Source of the DNA: Hydrogenophaga taeniospiralis CCUG 15921
GTDB lineage: Bacteria > Pseudomonadota > Gammaproteobacteria > Burkholderiales > Burkholderiaceae_C
Direction: 5' to 3'
Assembly (NCBI RefSeq): GCF_001592305.1
Contig: NZ_BCWR01000011.1
Coordinates: forward strand, 124,001-188,000
Length of the DNA stretch: 64,000 nt
Made by a program: the position numbers and the translations under genes. The stretch's first letter is position 1. The number at the start of each line of letters is the position of its first letter. Of this stretch, positions 20,291 through 29,576 are shown piece by piece. The notes beneath the pieces are model-generated. The model saw only the letters and a program-made list of their open reading frames with translations, was not told the origin of the DNA and searched no databases.

Positions 20291-20932
20291 ATGCTCACGC
20301 CCGAATTCCCCATCCCCGCACCGGCCCCCACGGCCTGGATCGCCTTTGACGGCCACACCCGCCTCGCCCATGGCGCCCCCCACGACGTGGCGGCCACGCT
20401 CCACGCCCTGGCCGGGCGCACGCCCACCCTGCAGCCGCTGGTGTTCGACGACCGCAGCAGCCAGCGCATCGAACTGAACCTGCGTGCCCCCCTGGCCACC
20501 CTGCTGGACAGCCTGCCCGCCGAACCGGCCGAACCGATGGACCCACCGGCCGAGCCCCAGCGTGGGCCGGGGCGCCCCAAGCTGGGCGTGACCGCCCGCG
20601 AGGTGACGCTGTTGCCGCGCCACTGGGACTGGCTGGCCAGCCAGCCCGGGGGCGCCTCGGTGGCGCTGCGCAAGCTGGTGCAACGGGCCATGCGCGAGAG
20701 CCGCGAGCGCGACCAGGCGCGCGAGGCCACCGAGGCTGCATACCGTTTCATGTCGGTCCTGGCCAGCAGCCTGCCCGGCTTCGAGGAAGCCAGCCGGGCG
20801 CTGTTTGCGGGCGAGCTGGTGCGGCTGGAGCACCTCGTGGCCTCCTGGCCCGCCGACGTGCGCGATCACCTGCTCACGCTGGCGCGGCGCGCCCTCGCCC
20901 CGCTGCCGGACGCGGCGCAACAGACCGCTTGA
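20291..20932 (+). CDS. DUF2239-family protein (possible ribbon-helix-helix DNA-binding protein)
   Basis: 213 residues. The N-terminal 90 residues (TAWIAFDGHTRLAHGAP, LVFDDRSSQRIELNLR) fit DUF2239. A Pro-rich linker leads to GRPKLGVTAREVTLLPRHWDWL, then a segment ending ALRKLVQRAMRES, which looks like a ribbon-helix-helix element; this last point is pattern recognition, not established. No function is known for the family. The promoter in front carries two copies of the same palindrome, consistent with autoregulation. Confidence 0.82.
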   Translation: MLTPEFPIPAPAPTAWIAFDGHTRLAHGAPHDVAATLHALAGRTPTLQPLVFDDRSSQRIELNLRAPLATLLDSLPAEPAEPMDPPAEPQRGPGRPKLGVTAREVTLLPRHWDWLASQPGGASVALRKLVQRAMRESRERDQAREATEAAYRFMSVLASSLPGFEEASRALFAGELVRLEHLVASWPADVRDHLLTLARRALAPLPDAAQQTA

Positions 20933-20946
20933 ATCCGCGGGCCGCG

Positions 20947-20989
20947 TTGACATCCATGGGGCGACCCACTACATTACTGACCAGTCAGT
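20947..20989 (+). promoter_or_regulatory. Promoter and operator of the TetR-RND operon
   Basis: TTGACA (20947-20952), 17 bases, TACATT (20970-20975) is a good sigma-70 promoter. Directly after the -10 box lies ACTGACCAGTCAGT (20976-20989), in which ACTGAC and GTCAGT are exact inverted halves. The element covers the expected transcription start, the classic place for TetR autorepression. Confidence 0.7.
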
Positions 20990-20999
20990 CATTAGATAA

Positions 21000-21683
21000 A
21001 TGAATACTCCCCCCATCACCACCAAACGCGAACGCCGCAAGGAGGCGCGCCCAGGCGAACTGCTGGACGCCGCGCTGGCCCTGTTCGTGGAAAAGGGCTT
21101 TGCCGCCACGCGGGTGGAAGAGGTCGCGGCGCGCGCGGGCGTGTCCAAAGGCACGCTGTTCCTGTATTTCCCGAGCAAGGAAGACCTGTTCAAGGCGGTG
21201 GTGCGCGAGACCATCGCCGGGCGTTTCACCGAATGGAACGAGGAACTGGAGGCCTTCGACGGCAGCAGCGCCGAACTGGTGCGCTATTGCATGCGGTCCT
21301 GGTGGGAGCGCATCGGCATGACGGCCGCTTCGGGCATTACCAAGCTGGTGATGAGCGAGGCCGGCATGTTCCCCGAAATCGCGGCGTTCTACCAGCAGGA
21401 AGTGATCGGCCCCGGCCACGACCTGCTCAAACGCGTGCTGCAGCGCGGCATCGACCGTGGTGAATTCCGGCCCATGGAGCTCGAATACGCGATCTACAGC
21501 CTGATCGCGCCCATGATCTTCCTGCTGATGTGGAAACATTCCATGGCGCCGTGCTGCCCGCCGAGCCAGCAGATCGACCCCGTAGGTTTCATTGACAGCC
21601 AGGTCAGCCTGCTGCTGCACGGCATGCTGGCCCAGCCCGCCGCACCAGCCACCGAAACCCCCAGCCGCACCGCCGCACCATGA
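21000..21683 (+). CDS. TetR/AcrR-family repressor of the adjacent RND pump
   Basis: 227 residues. The N-terminal TetR helix-turn-helix is clear: [22 protein letters not shown] followed by [19 protein letters not shown]. The remainder is the all-helical ligand-binding and dimer domain (TetR_C type). The stop overlaps the start of the membrane-fusion gene by 4 bases, so repressor and pump form one operon, which would be induced by pump substrates. Confidence 0.92.
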   Translation: MNTPPITTKRERRKEARPGELLDAALALFVEKGFAATRVEEVAARAGVSKGTLFLYFPSKEDLFKAVVRETIAGRFTEWNEELEAFDGSSAELVRYCMRSWWERIGMTAASGITKLVMSEAGMFPEIAAFYQQEVIGPGHDLLKRVLQRGIDRGEFRPMELEYAIYSLIAPMIFLLMWKHSMAPCCPPSQQIDPVGFIDSQVSLLLHGMLAQPAAPATETPSRTAAP

Positions 21684-22879
21684 ACCACCCCTCTACCCGT
21701 TCTTCCTGGATCAAATGGCTGCTGCTGGCCGCGCTGGTGCTGGCTGTGGCACTCGGCCTGCTGCGCGCGTTCAACAAACGCCAGACGCAGACCGAAGCCG
21801 CCACCACGGCGGCCAAGGCCCTGCAGCAGGCCCCGGTGTACGAACTCTCGCCACAGGACGTGGCGCGCGTGCAGACGCTGGCGCTGAGCCAGGCGGTGGG
21901 GGTCTCGGGTTCGCTCAAGGCGCTGCAGACCGCGGCGATCAAGGCGCGCGTGGCCGGTGAGGTGCAGGGACTGGACAAGCGCGAAGGCGAAACGGTGCGC
22001 GCCGGCGAAGTGGTGGCCCGCATCGACAGCACCGAGGCGCAGGCGCGCGTGCGCCAGGCTGGGCAACAGGCCCAGGCCGCGCTGGCGCAGGTGAGCATTG
22101 CCCGCCGCGCGCTGGAGAACAACCAGTCGCTGGTGAAGCAGGGTTTCATTTCGGCCACCGCGCTGGAGACCAGCAGCAACAACCTGGCCGCCGCCGAGGC
22201 CAACCACCAGGCCGCGCTGGCCGCGCTGGACATCGCGCGCAAGGCGCTGGGCGACACCACGCTGCGCTCGCCGCTGACTGGCCAGGTCTCGGCCCGGCTG
22301 GTGCAGAACGGCGAACGCGTGGGCCTGGACGCCCGCATCCTGGAAGTGGTCGATCTCTCGGGCTTCGAACTGGAAGCCGCGCTCGCCCCGGCCGACGCCA
22401 TGAGCGTGGTCGCCGGCCAGAAAGCCCAGCTCAGCGTGGAAGGCCTGGCCCAGCCGGTGGACGCCCCCGTGGCACGCATCAACCCCAGCGTGCAGGCGGG
22501 CAGCCGCAGCGTGCTGGTCTACCTGCGCGTGCCCGCCGTGACCGGCATGCGCCAGGGCCTGTTCGCGCAAGGCCAGATCGTCACCGGCGAGCTGAACGCG
22601 CCAGCGGTGCCCCTCTCGGCCGTGCGCAACGACAAGCCGCAGCCCTATATCCAGATCGTCCAGGACGGCAAGATCGCCCACGTGCCCGTCACGCTGGGCC
22701 GGCAGGGCCTGCTCGACGGCGAACCCATGCTGGTGATCGACGGGGTGAAGTCGGCGCCCGTGGGCACCACGCTGCTGCGCGTGCAGGCCGGCCTGATCCG
22801 CGAAGGCACGGCCGTGAAGCTCGCGCCCACCGCGAGCACAGCCGCGACGCCGGCCGCTGCCACCGCGGCCTCCCACTGA
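21680..22879 (+). CDS. RND efflux periplasmic adaptor (membrane-fusion protein)
   Basis: 399 residues. It has an N-terminal membrane anchor ([19 protein letters not shown]) and a split lipoyl domain ([21 protein letters not shown] and [20 protein letters not shown]). Between these lies a helical hairpin rich in Ala/Gln, and a beta-barrel follows. It links the inner-membrane RND pump to an outer-membrane channel. The gene lies between tetR and the pump gene with only 9 bases before the pump. Confidence 0.93.
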   Translation: MNHPSTRSSWIKWLLLAALVLAVALGLLRAFNKRQTQTEAATTAAKALQQAPVYELSPQDVARVQTLALSQAVGVSGSLKALQTAAIKARVAGEVQGLDKREGETVRAGEVVARIDSTEAQARVRQAGQQAQAALAQVSIARRALENNQSLVKQGFISATALETSSNNLAAAEANHQAALAALDIARKALGDTTLRSPLTGQVSARLVQNGERVGLDARILEVVDLSGFELEAALAPADAMSVVAGQKAQLSVEGLAQPVDAPVARINPSVQAGSRSVLVYLRVPAVTGMRQGLFAQGQIVTGELNAPAVPLSAVRNDKPQPYIQIVQDGKIAHVPVTLGRQGLLDGEPMLVIDGVKSAPVGTTLLRVQAGLIREGTAVKLAPTASTAATPAAATAASH

Positions 22880-22888
22880 GCGCGCGCC

Positions 22889-25800
22889 ATGTGGTTCACC
22901 CGGATCTCCCTGCGCAACCCGGTCTTCGCGACCATGGTGATGCTGGCCCTGCTGGTGCTGGGGCTGTTCTCGTTCCAGCGCCTGAAGGTCGACCAGTTCC
23001 CCAACATCGACTTCCCCGTGGTGGTGGTCACCACCGAGTACCCCGGCGCCTCGCCCGAGATCGTGGAGAGCGAGGTCACGAAGAAGGTGGAGGAGTCGGT
23101 CAACGCGATCGCGGGCGTGAACACGCTCACCTCGCGCAGCTACGAAGGCCAGTCGGTCGTCATCATCGAATTCCAGCTGCACATCGACGGGCGCAAGGCG
23201 GCCGAAGACGTGCGCGAAAAAATCGCCATCCTGCGCCCCACCTTCCGCACCGACGTGAAGGAGCCGCGCGTGCTGCGCTTCGACCCGGCGTCGCGGTCTA
23301 TCTGGTCCGTCGCGGTCATTCCAGAACCCGTGAACGGCAAGGCGCCGAGCGCGGTGGAGCTCACCACCTGGGCCGAGCAGACGCTCAAGAAGCGGCTGGA
23401 GAACGTGCGCGGCGTGGGCTCGGTCACGCTGGTGGGCGGCACGCGGCGCGCGGTCAACATCGACCTGGACCCGGCCGCGATGGAGGCACTGGGCATCACC
23501 GCCGAGCAGATCACCACCGCCGTGCGCAACGAAAATCAGGACCTGCCGGTGGGCACGCTCAAGACCGCCGAGCGCGACCGTGTGGTGCAGGTGCTCTCGC
23601 GCTTGCAGAACCCGAAAGATTTTGAGTCCATCATCGTGGCGCGCCGCGGCGGCAGTGCGGTGCGCCTGGCCCAGGTGGCGCGCGTGAGCGACGCGACCGA
23701 AGAAGTCGAGAGCCTGGCGCTCTACAACGGCCAGCGCACCCTGCTGCTGCAGGTGCAGAAGGCGCAGGACGAAAACACCATCGCCGTCACCGACGGGCTC
23801 AAGGCCGCCGTCGCCTCGCTCGGTGCCGAGATGCCGCCGGGCCTGCGGCTCGAACAGATCGCCGACGGCTCGCGGCCGATCCGCGTGTCGGTGGACAACG
23901 TGCGCCGCACGCTGATCGAAGGCGCGCTGCTCACGGTGCTGATCGTGTTCCTGTTCCTGAACTCGTGGCGCTCCACCGTGATCACGGGCCTGACGCTGCC
24001 GATCTCGGTGATCGGCACCTTCTTCTTCATGAACCTGTTCGGCTTCACCATCAACATGATCACGCTGATGGCGCTCACGCTGTCGGTGGGTCTGCTGATC
24101 GACGACGCCATCGTGGTGCGCGAAAACATCGTGCGCCACGTGCAGATGGGCAAGCGCCCGTTCGACGCCGCCATGGACGGCACGCAGGAGATCGGCCTGG
24201 CCGTGCTGGCCACCACGCTGTCCATCGTGGCGGTGTTCCTGCCCATCGGCTTCATGGGCGGCATCATCGGCAAGTTCTTCCACGAGTTCGGCATCACCAT
24301 GGTGGCGGCGGTGTTGATCTCCATGTTCGTGAGCTTCACGCTCGACCCGATGCTGTCCTCGATCTGGCACGACCCCGAGATCGAAAAGCACGGCCACCAC
24401 GCCGCGCCCGTGTCGCTGTACGACAAGACCATTGGCCGTGTCACCGGCTGGTTCGACCGCGTGCAGGACGACCTGACCGAGGCCTACCAGGGCACGCTGC
24501 GCTGGTCGCTGAAACACAAGCTGGCCACGCTGGGCCTGGCGCTGGCCATCTTCGTGGGCAGCCTGTTCATGGTGCCGCTGCTGGGCACCGAGTTCGTGCC
24601 CAAGGCCGACTTCTCCGAAACCTCGCTCTCCTTCCACACGCCGGTGGGCTCTTCGCTCCAGGCCACCGAGGCCAAGACGCGGCAAGTCGAAGCGATCCTG
24701 CGCGAGTTTCCCGAGGTGAAGTACACGCTGTCCACCCTGAACACCGGCAACGCCCAGGGCACCATGTACGCCAGCGTCTATGTGCGCCTGGTGGACCGCC
24801 AGGAGCGCAGCCTGAACGCCGACGCCATGGCCGCCAAGCTGCGCGAGCGCCTGCGCACCGTGCCGGGCATCACCGTCACCCACGCCGGCCTGCTCGATCC
24901 GGTGGGCGGCAACAAGCAGATCGAGTTTTCGCTGCAGGGCGACGATCTGGCCGAACTGGAACGGTTGATGAAACAGGTGATGGAGCGCGTGCGGCCCATC
25001 GTGGGCCTGGTCGATCTGGACGCCAGCATCAAGCCCGACAAACCCACCGTGGACGTGCGGCTGCGGCGCGAGATCGCGTCGGACGCAGGGCTCAGCGCCG
25101 CCACCGTGGCCAGCAGCCTGCGCACCCTGGTGGCCGGCCAGACGGTGGGCAACTGGCGCGCTGCCGACGGCGAGAGCTACGACGTGAACGTGCGCCTGGC
25201 GCCCGAACAGCGCGCGCGCACCAGCGACCTGGAGCAACTGCCCTTCGTGGTGGGCAGCGCCGCCGACGGCACGGCGCGCGTGGTGCGCCTGGGCCAGGTG
25301 GCGCAGGTGGTGGAATCCACCGGGCCGAACCAGATCAACCGGCGCAACCTCAACCGCGAGGTGGCGATCAACGCCAACGTCTACGGCCGCTCGGCCGGCG
25401 AGGTGTCGGCCGACATCCGCCAGGTGCTCGACACCATGAGCTTCCCGCCCGGCTACCGCTACGAGTTCGGCGGCTCGACCAAGAACATGCAGGAGTCGTT
25501 CGGCTATGCGGTCTCGGCGCTCGCGCTGGCGATCATCTTCATCTACATGATCCTGGCCAGCCAGTTCCAGAGCTTCCTGCAGCCGCTGGCGCTCATGACT
25601 TCGCTGCCGCTCACGCTGATCGGCGTGGTGCTCACGCTGCTGATGTTCGGCTCGTCCATGAGCATGTTCTCGGTGATCGGCATCGTGCTGCTGATGGGCC
25701 TGGTGACGAAAAACGCCATCCTGCTGGTGGACTTCGCCATCCGCGCGCGCCAGGGCCTGGCCGGCGCGGCGCCGCTGGACCGCGAAAGCGCCCTGCTGAT

Positions 25801-26083
25801 GGCGGCCCGCGTGCGGCTGCGCCCCATCCTCATGACGACCATGGCCATGGTGTTCGGCATGGTACCGCTGGCCTTCGCGCTCACCGAAGGTTCGGAGCAA
25901 CGCGCGCCCATGGGCCAGGCGGTGATCGGGGGTGTCATCACCTCGTCGCTGCTGACGCTGGTCGTGGTGCCCGTGGTCTACTGCTACATGGATGATCTGG
26001 CGCAATGGCTGCGCCGCTTGCTGGGCGCTCGGCCCGGCGCGCAGCCCCCCGCTGTCAGCGGGTCGGCGGCCAGCGCTCAGTAA
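22889..26083 (+). CDS. RND-family efflux transporter permease (AcrB/MdtB-like)
   Basis: 1064 residues, normal for an AcrB-type proton-driven pump. It starts with FTRISLRNPVFATMVMLALLVLG (helix 1), followed by porter-domain sequence including QFPNIDFPVVVVTTEYPGASP. The transmembrane helix 4 proton relay LLIDDAIVVREN contains the paired Asp, and the C-terminal half repeats the 6-helix unit with GLVTKNAILLVDFA. It expels hydrophobic toxic compounds. No outer-membrane factor is in the operon, but a TolC-type gene lies about 1.1 kb downstream. Confidence 0.95.
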   Translation: MWFTRISLRNPVFATMVMLALLVLGLFSFQRLKVDQFPNIDFPVVVVTTEYPGASPEIVESEVTKKVEESVNAIAGVNTLTSRSYEGQSVVIIEFQLHIDGRKAAEDVREKIAILRPTFRTDVKEPRVLRFDPASRSIWSVAVIPEPVNGKAPSAVELTTWAEQTLKKRLENVRGVGSVTLVGGTRRAVNIDLDPAAMEALGITAEQITTAVRNENQDLPVGTLKTAERDRVVQVLSRLQNPKDFESIIVARRGGSAVRLAQVARVSDATEEVESLALYNGQRTLLLQVQKAQDENTIAVTDGLKAAVASLGAEMPPGLRLEQIADGSRPIRVSVDNVRRTLIEGALLTVLIVFLFLNSWRSTVITGLTLPISVIGTFFFMNLFGFTINMITLMALTLSVGLLIDDAIVVRENIVRHVQMGKRPFDAAMDGTQEIGLAVLATTLSIVAVFLPIGFMGGIIGKFFHEFGITMVAAVLISMFVSFTLDPMLSSIWHDPEIEKHGHHAAPVSLYDKTIGRVTGWFDRVQDDLTEAYQGTLRWSLKHKLATLGLALAIFVGSLFMVPLLGTEFVPKADFSETSLSFHTPVGSSLQATEAKTRQVEAILREFPEVKYTLSTLNTGNAQGTMYASVYVRLVDRQERSLNADAMAAKLRERLRTVPGITVTHAGLLDPVGGNKQIEFSLQGDDLAELERLMKQVMERVRPIVGLVDLDASIKPDKPTVDVRLRREIASDAGLSAATVASSLRTLVAGQTVGNWRAADGESYDVNVRLAPEQRARTSDLEQLPFVVGSAADGTARVVRLGQVAQVVESTGPNQINRRNLNREVAINANVYGRSAGEVSADIRQVLDTMSFPPGYRYEFGGSTKNMQESFGYAVSALALAIIFIYMILASQFQSFLQPLALMTSLPLTLIGVVLTLLMFGSSMSMFSVIGIVLLMGLVTKNAILLVDFAIRARQGLAGAAPLDRESALLMAARVRLRPILMTTMAMVFGMVPLAFALTEGSEQRAPMGQAVIGGVITSSLLTLVVVPVVYCYMDDLAQWLRRLLGARPGAQPPAVSGSAASAQ

Positions 26084-26125
26084 AATGCATCAGGATCGGC
26101 TAATATACCCACCGGAGTATCAAAC

Positions 26126-26821
26126 ATGACTTCTCAGACCCCCCTCAGTTTCGACCAGGCGCGCTTCAACATGATCGAGCAACAGATCCGCCCCTGGGAG
26201 GTGCTCGACGCCCAGGTGCTGGAGCTGCTGGCGCGGGTGCGCCGCGAAGATTTCGTGCCTGCGGCCCACAAGGCCCTCGCTTTCGCCGACATGGAGCTGC
26301 CCCTGACGCAACCGGCCGTGGACGGCCAGGCCATGCTGGCGCCTCGCGTGGAAGCGCGCCTGCTGCAGGACCTCGCGATCCAGCCGACCGACAAGGTGCT
26401 GGAAATCGGCGCCGGCAGCGGTTTCATGGCCGCGCTGCTGGCCAGCCAGGCGCAGCGCGTGGTGTCGCTCGAGATCGACCCCGACCTGGCCCGCACCGCC
26501 CGCGAGAACCTGCAGAAGGCCGGCCTCACCAACGCCGACGTGCGCGTGGCCGATGCCGCAGCCAACAACTTCGCCGCCTGCGGCGCCGAAGCGCCGTGGA
26601 ACGTGATCCTGCTCAGCGGCTCGGTCGCCGAAGTGCCGCCCGCCCTGCTCGCGCTGTTGGCCCCCGGTGGCCGGTTGGCCGCCATCGTCGGCCACGAGCC
26701 GGTCATGCGCGCCACCTTCGTCACGCGCACCGGCGACGCGTCCTACGTCACGGCCCAGCCCTGGGACACCGTGGCCCCGCGCCTGCGCAACTTCCCCGAA
26801 CCGTCGCGTTTCCAGTTCTGA
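26126..26821 (+). CDS. Protein-L-isoaspartate O-methyltransferase-like protein
   Basis: 231 residues. The SAM-binding motif I is VLEIGAGSGFMAALL (about residues 90-104), followed by acidic SLEIDPDLA. The general PCMT architecture is present, but the active-site segment is MELPLTQPAVDGQAML instead of the usual DxPLPIGxGQTIS, so isoaspartate repair activity is doubtful. GGAG lies 8 bases before the ATG. The arrangement PCMT-like / rhodanese / TolC is common in Betaproteobacteria. Confidence 0.85.
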   Translation: MTSQTPLSFDQARFNMIEQQIRPWEVLDAQVLELLARVRREDFVPAAHKALAFADMELPLTQPAVDGQAMLAPRVEARLLQDLAIQPTDKVLEIGAGSGFMAALLASQAQRVVSLEIDPDLARTARENLQKAGLTNADVRVADAAANNFAACGAEAPWNVILLSGSVAEVPPALLALLAPGGRLAAIVGHEPVMRATFVTRTGDASYVTAQPWDTVAPRLRNFPEPSRFQF

Positions 26822-26825
26822 CGCC

Positions 26826-27173
26826 ATGATCTCGATCCACCCCGCCCAACTCCAGGACTGGCTGCAGCAGGCCGCCACCAAGGCACCCGGCGTCGAGCCC
26901 GTCGTGCTGGACGTGCGCGAGCCCTGGGAGCTCCAGACCGCGTCGGTCAAGCCGGACGGATTCGAGCTGCGCCACATGCCCATGCGCAGCGTGCCCGCGC
27001 GCTACCTGGAACTGGACCGCCACCAACCCATCGCCTGCCTGTGCCACCACGGCGCGCGCAGCGCACAGGTGGTGCATTTCCTCATGCAGAACGGCTTCAC
27101 CGAGGTGGTGAACATCCACGGCGGCATCAACGCCTGGTCCCACGAACGGGACCCGGGTGTGCCGGTCTATTGA
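26826..27173 (+). CDS. Single-domain rhodanese-like sulfurtransferase
   Basis: 115 residues. VVLDVREPWEL at the start and the active-site loop CHHGARSA (Cys73) mark a single rhodanese domain, followed by GFTEVVNIHGGINAWS. The loop has the six-residue CxxGxR form. It starts 4 bases after the methyltransferase stop. The sulfur acceptor is unknown. Confidence 0.92.
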   Translation: MISIHPAQLQDWLQQAATKAPGVEPVVLDVREPWELQTASVKPDGFELRHMPMRSVPARYLELDRHQPIACLCHHGARSAQVVHFLMQNGFTEVVNIHGGINAWSHERDPGVPVY

Positions 27174-27228
27174 CGCCCACCACCCCAGCTCCGTCTGCCA
27201 TCGCGCCCTGTCCCCGAAGGAACCTGCC

Positions 27229-28590
27229 ATGAATGCCCCATCTGCCCTCTTTCCCGCCGTTTCGCCGCTGTTTGCCCTGCGGCGCCTGACCGCTGCCGTG
27301 GCGCTGGCGCTGGGGGCCGTGGGCAGCGCTCAGGCGCAGGGCCTGCTGGAGATCTACGACGCGGCGCTGGGCTTCGACGCCACGCTCCAGTCGGCCCGCA
27401 TGCAGTACGAGGCCAATCTGGCCAAGGCCGAACAGGCCCACGCCGGCCTGCGTCCCCAGGCCGGGCTGTCCGCAGGGACCCAATGGGCCAATGTGAACAC
27501 CAGCACCCTGCCCTCCAGCCGGGCCACCGACAGCCAGAGCGTCGCCCTGTCGGCCAGCCAGCCGCTCTACCGCCCCGCCAACCGCCTGACCAGTGAGCAG
27601 GGCACGCTGTCGGTCGACGTGGCCAAGGCCCAGCTGCAGGTGGCCGAGCAGGACCTGATCGTGCGCACGACGCAGGCCTATTTCGACGTGCTCGCCGCCC
27701 AGGACACCCTGACCTTCGTGCAGGCCCAGAAGGCCGCCGTGGCCGAACAGCTGGCCTCGGCCAAGCGCAATTTCGAGGTCGGCACCTCCACCGTGACCGA
27801 CTCGCGCGAAGCCCAGGCGCGCTACGACCTCGTGCTGGCCCAGGAGATCGCGGCCGAAAGCGACCTGCGCGTGAAGAAGCTGGCGCTGGACCTGCTGGTG
27901 GGCAAAACCGGCACGGCGCCCAAGCCCCTCGTGGTCCCGGTCGCGCTGCCCGCGCTGGAACCCGCCAACCCCGACACCTGGGTGGCGCAGGCCGAACGCC
28001 AGCACCCCGCGATCCTGCAGGCGGAAAAGGGCTACGAAATCGCCCAGCTGGAAACCCGCAAGGCCGACGCCGGGCACAAGCCCACGCTGGACCTGGTGGG
28101 CCAGTACCAGGTCGCCCGCGGCCCCAGCAGCAGCCAGCCCACCCTGGGCAACATCCGCACCAACACCGCCAGCGTGGGTCTGCAGTTCAACCTGCCCCTG
28201 TTCGCGGGCTACGCGATCCAGAACCGCGTCAAGGAAACCCTGGCGCTGGAGGAAAAGGCCCGCTCCGATCGGGAAACGGTGCTTCGCAACGTGATCCAGG
28301 CCACCCGCAGCGCCTATTTCGGTGTGCTGTCCGGCCAGGGCCAGGTCAAGGCACTGGAAGCCGCCGAAGCCTCCAGCCAGAGCGCGCTGGAAGCCAACCA
28401 GCTGGGCTACCAGGTGGGCGTGCGGATCAACATCGACGTGCTCAACGCCCAGAGCCAGCTGTTCCAGACCAAACGCGATCTGGCCCAGGCCCGCTACAAC
28501 GTACTGCTCGGTGGCCTGCGCCTCAAGCAGGCCAGCGGCAGCCTCACCGTGGACGATCTGCGGGCCGTGGACGCACTATTGGCGAAATAG
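27229..28590 (+). CDS. TolC-family outer-membrane channel
   Basis: 453 residues. The signal peptide ends near AVGSAQAQ; the mature chain begins GLLEIYDAALGFDATLQSA, the usual TolC opening. Two OEP repeats follow, with QTNTASVGLQFNLPLFAGY-like barrel strands and the terminal QVGVRINIDVLNAQSQLF. It provides an exit duct for type I secretion or RND pumps, possibly the RND pump encoded upstream. ATG 27229 follows GAAGGAA and starts the signal peptide. Confidence 0.93.
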   Translation: MNAPSALFPAVSPLFALRRLTAAVALALGAVGSAQAQGLLEIYDAALGFDATLQSARMQYEANLAKAEQAHAGLRPQAGLSAGTQWANVNTSTLPSSRATDSQSVALSASQPLYRPANRLTSEQGTLSVDVAKAQLQVAEQDLIVRTTQAYFDVLAAQDTLTFVQAQKAAVAEQLASAKRNFEVGTSTVTDSREAQARYDLVLAQEIAAESDLRVKKLALDLLVGKTGTAPKPLVVPVALPALEPANPDTWVAQAERQHPAILQAEKGYEIAQLETRKADAGHKPTLDLVGQYQVARGPSSSQPTLGNIRTNTASVGLQFNLPLFAGYAIQNRVKETLALEEKARSDRETVLRNVIQATRSAYFGVLSGQGQVKALEAAEASSQSALEANQLGYQVGVRINIDVLNAQSQLFQTKRDLAQARYNVLLGGLRLKQASGSLTVDDLRAVDALLAK

Positions 28591-28752
28591 GCCCCCACGC
28601 TCCACCGCTGCGCGGGTCGCTGCCCCCCGAGGGGGCTGACCCGCCTTGGGGCGGCCCGGCGGCGGATCCGTTGCCCCCACGCTCCACCGCTGCGCGGGTC
28701 GCTGCCCCCCGAGGGAGCTGATCCGCCTTGGGGCGGCCCGGCGGCGGATCGG
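28591..28752. repeat. Tandem duplication of an 82-base C/G-rich intergenic element
   Basis: Unit 1 (28591-28672) and unit 2 (28673-about 28752) are nearly identical. Each opens with CCCCCACGCTCCACCGCTG and contains the complementary pair CCCCCC/GGGGG and a CCGCCTTGGGGCGG hairpin. The two units differ at a few positions (for example GGGGGC against GGGAGC). The element fills the space between tolC and the glycosyltransferase and may terminate transcription. Confidence 0.85.
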
Positions 28753-28821
28753 CCGGCTACGCTAAACTTCGGCACGGCGCATGCAAGGCATGCGGCATCT
28801 GCGATCCAGTGAAGGGCTTCT

Positions 28822-29562
28822 ATGCAAGCAGTCAACGTGCTGTGCATCAAGTGGGGCAAGAAATACGGCCCCGAATACGTCAACAAACTGCACAGCATGG
28901 TCCGGCGCCACCTGCACCGGCCATTTCGTTTCGTCTGTCTGACCGACGATGCCCAGGGCATCGATCCCGCCATCGAAGTCAAGCCGATCCCGGCGGTCGG
29001 CTTTGACGAGTTTGACCAGCGCAAGCCCTGGACCTTCGGCCACGGCTGGCTCAAGCTGACCAGCTTTGCCAACCCGCTGTACGACCTGCAGGGCCGCACG
29101 CTGTTTCTCGACCTGGACATCGTCATCGTCGACAGCCTGGACCCGTTCTTCGAACAGCCCGGTGCGTTCACCGTGATCAAGGAATGGGACAAAAGCGATG
29201 GCACGGGCAACACCTCCTGCTACCTCTACACCATCGGCGCCCACGCCGATGCGCTGGAACACCTGAAGAACGACTACCCCGCCTCCATTGCGCAGGTGCG
29301 CAACGAGCAGGAGTTCATCACCGGCTACCTGGCCCGCCAGGGCAAGCTCGACTACTGGCCCGACGAGTGGTGCCGCAGCTTCAAGCGCCACTGCCTGCGC
29401 CGTGGCCTCATGGGCTGGTTTGCCCCGCCCACCATCCCCAAAGGCGCACGCATCATCGCGTTCCACGGCAAGCCCAACCCACCCGACGCCATCGCCGGCG
29501 TGAGCGGCAAGTGGTACCGCCGGGTATTGCCGACCCAGTGGGTCGCCGACCATTGGCGCTGA
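28822..29562 (+). CDS. Probable LPS glycosyltransferase
   Basis: 246 residues. A GT-A style enzyme is suggested by the acidic motif FLDLDIVIV (Asp97 and Asp99, a DxD-like metal site), preceded by FRFVCLTDDAQG and followed by NEQEFITGYL and IIAFHGKPNP. It lacks a signal or membrane helix and so acts on the cytoplasmic face. It stands 14 bases ahead of waaA-kdkA, so a part in LPS core assembly is likely; donor and acceptor cannot be named. Confidence 0.75.
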   Translation: MQAVNVLCIKWGKKYGPEYVNKLHSMVRRHLHRPFRFVCLTDDAQGIDPAIEVKPIPAVGFDEFDQRKPWTFGHGWLKLTSFANPLYDLQGRTLFLDLDIVIVDSLDPFFEQPGAFTVIKEWDKSDGTGNTSCYLYTIGAHADALEHLKNDYPASIAQVRNEQEFITGYLARQGKLDYWPDEWCRSFKRHCLRRGLMGWFAPPTIPKGARIIAFHGKPNPPDAIAGVSGKWYRRVLPTQWVADHWR

Positions 29563-29576
29563 CGCGGCCCTCCCCA

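Noticed and set aside
21494..26005. 1503-codon open frame antisense to the RND operon
   Set aside because: It mirrors the codon bias of the genuine pump genes, is rich in His/Arg/Gly, has no domain and no ribosome site; the plus strand encodes clear RND proteins.
28591..28752. Considered as a CRISPR-like array
   Set aside because: Only two adjoining units with no spacers and no cas genes.
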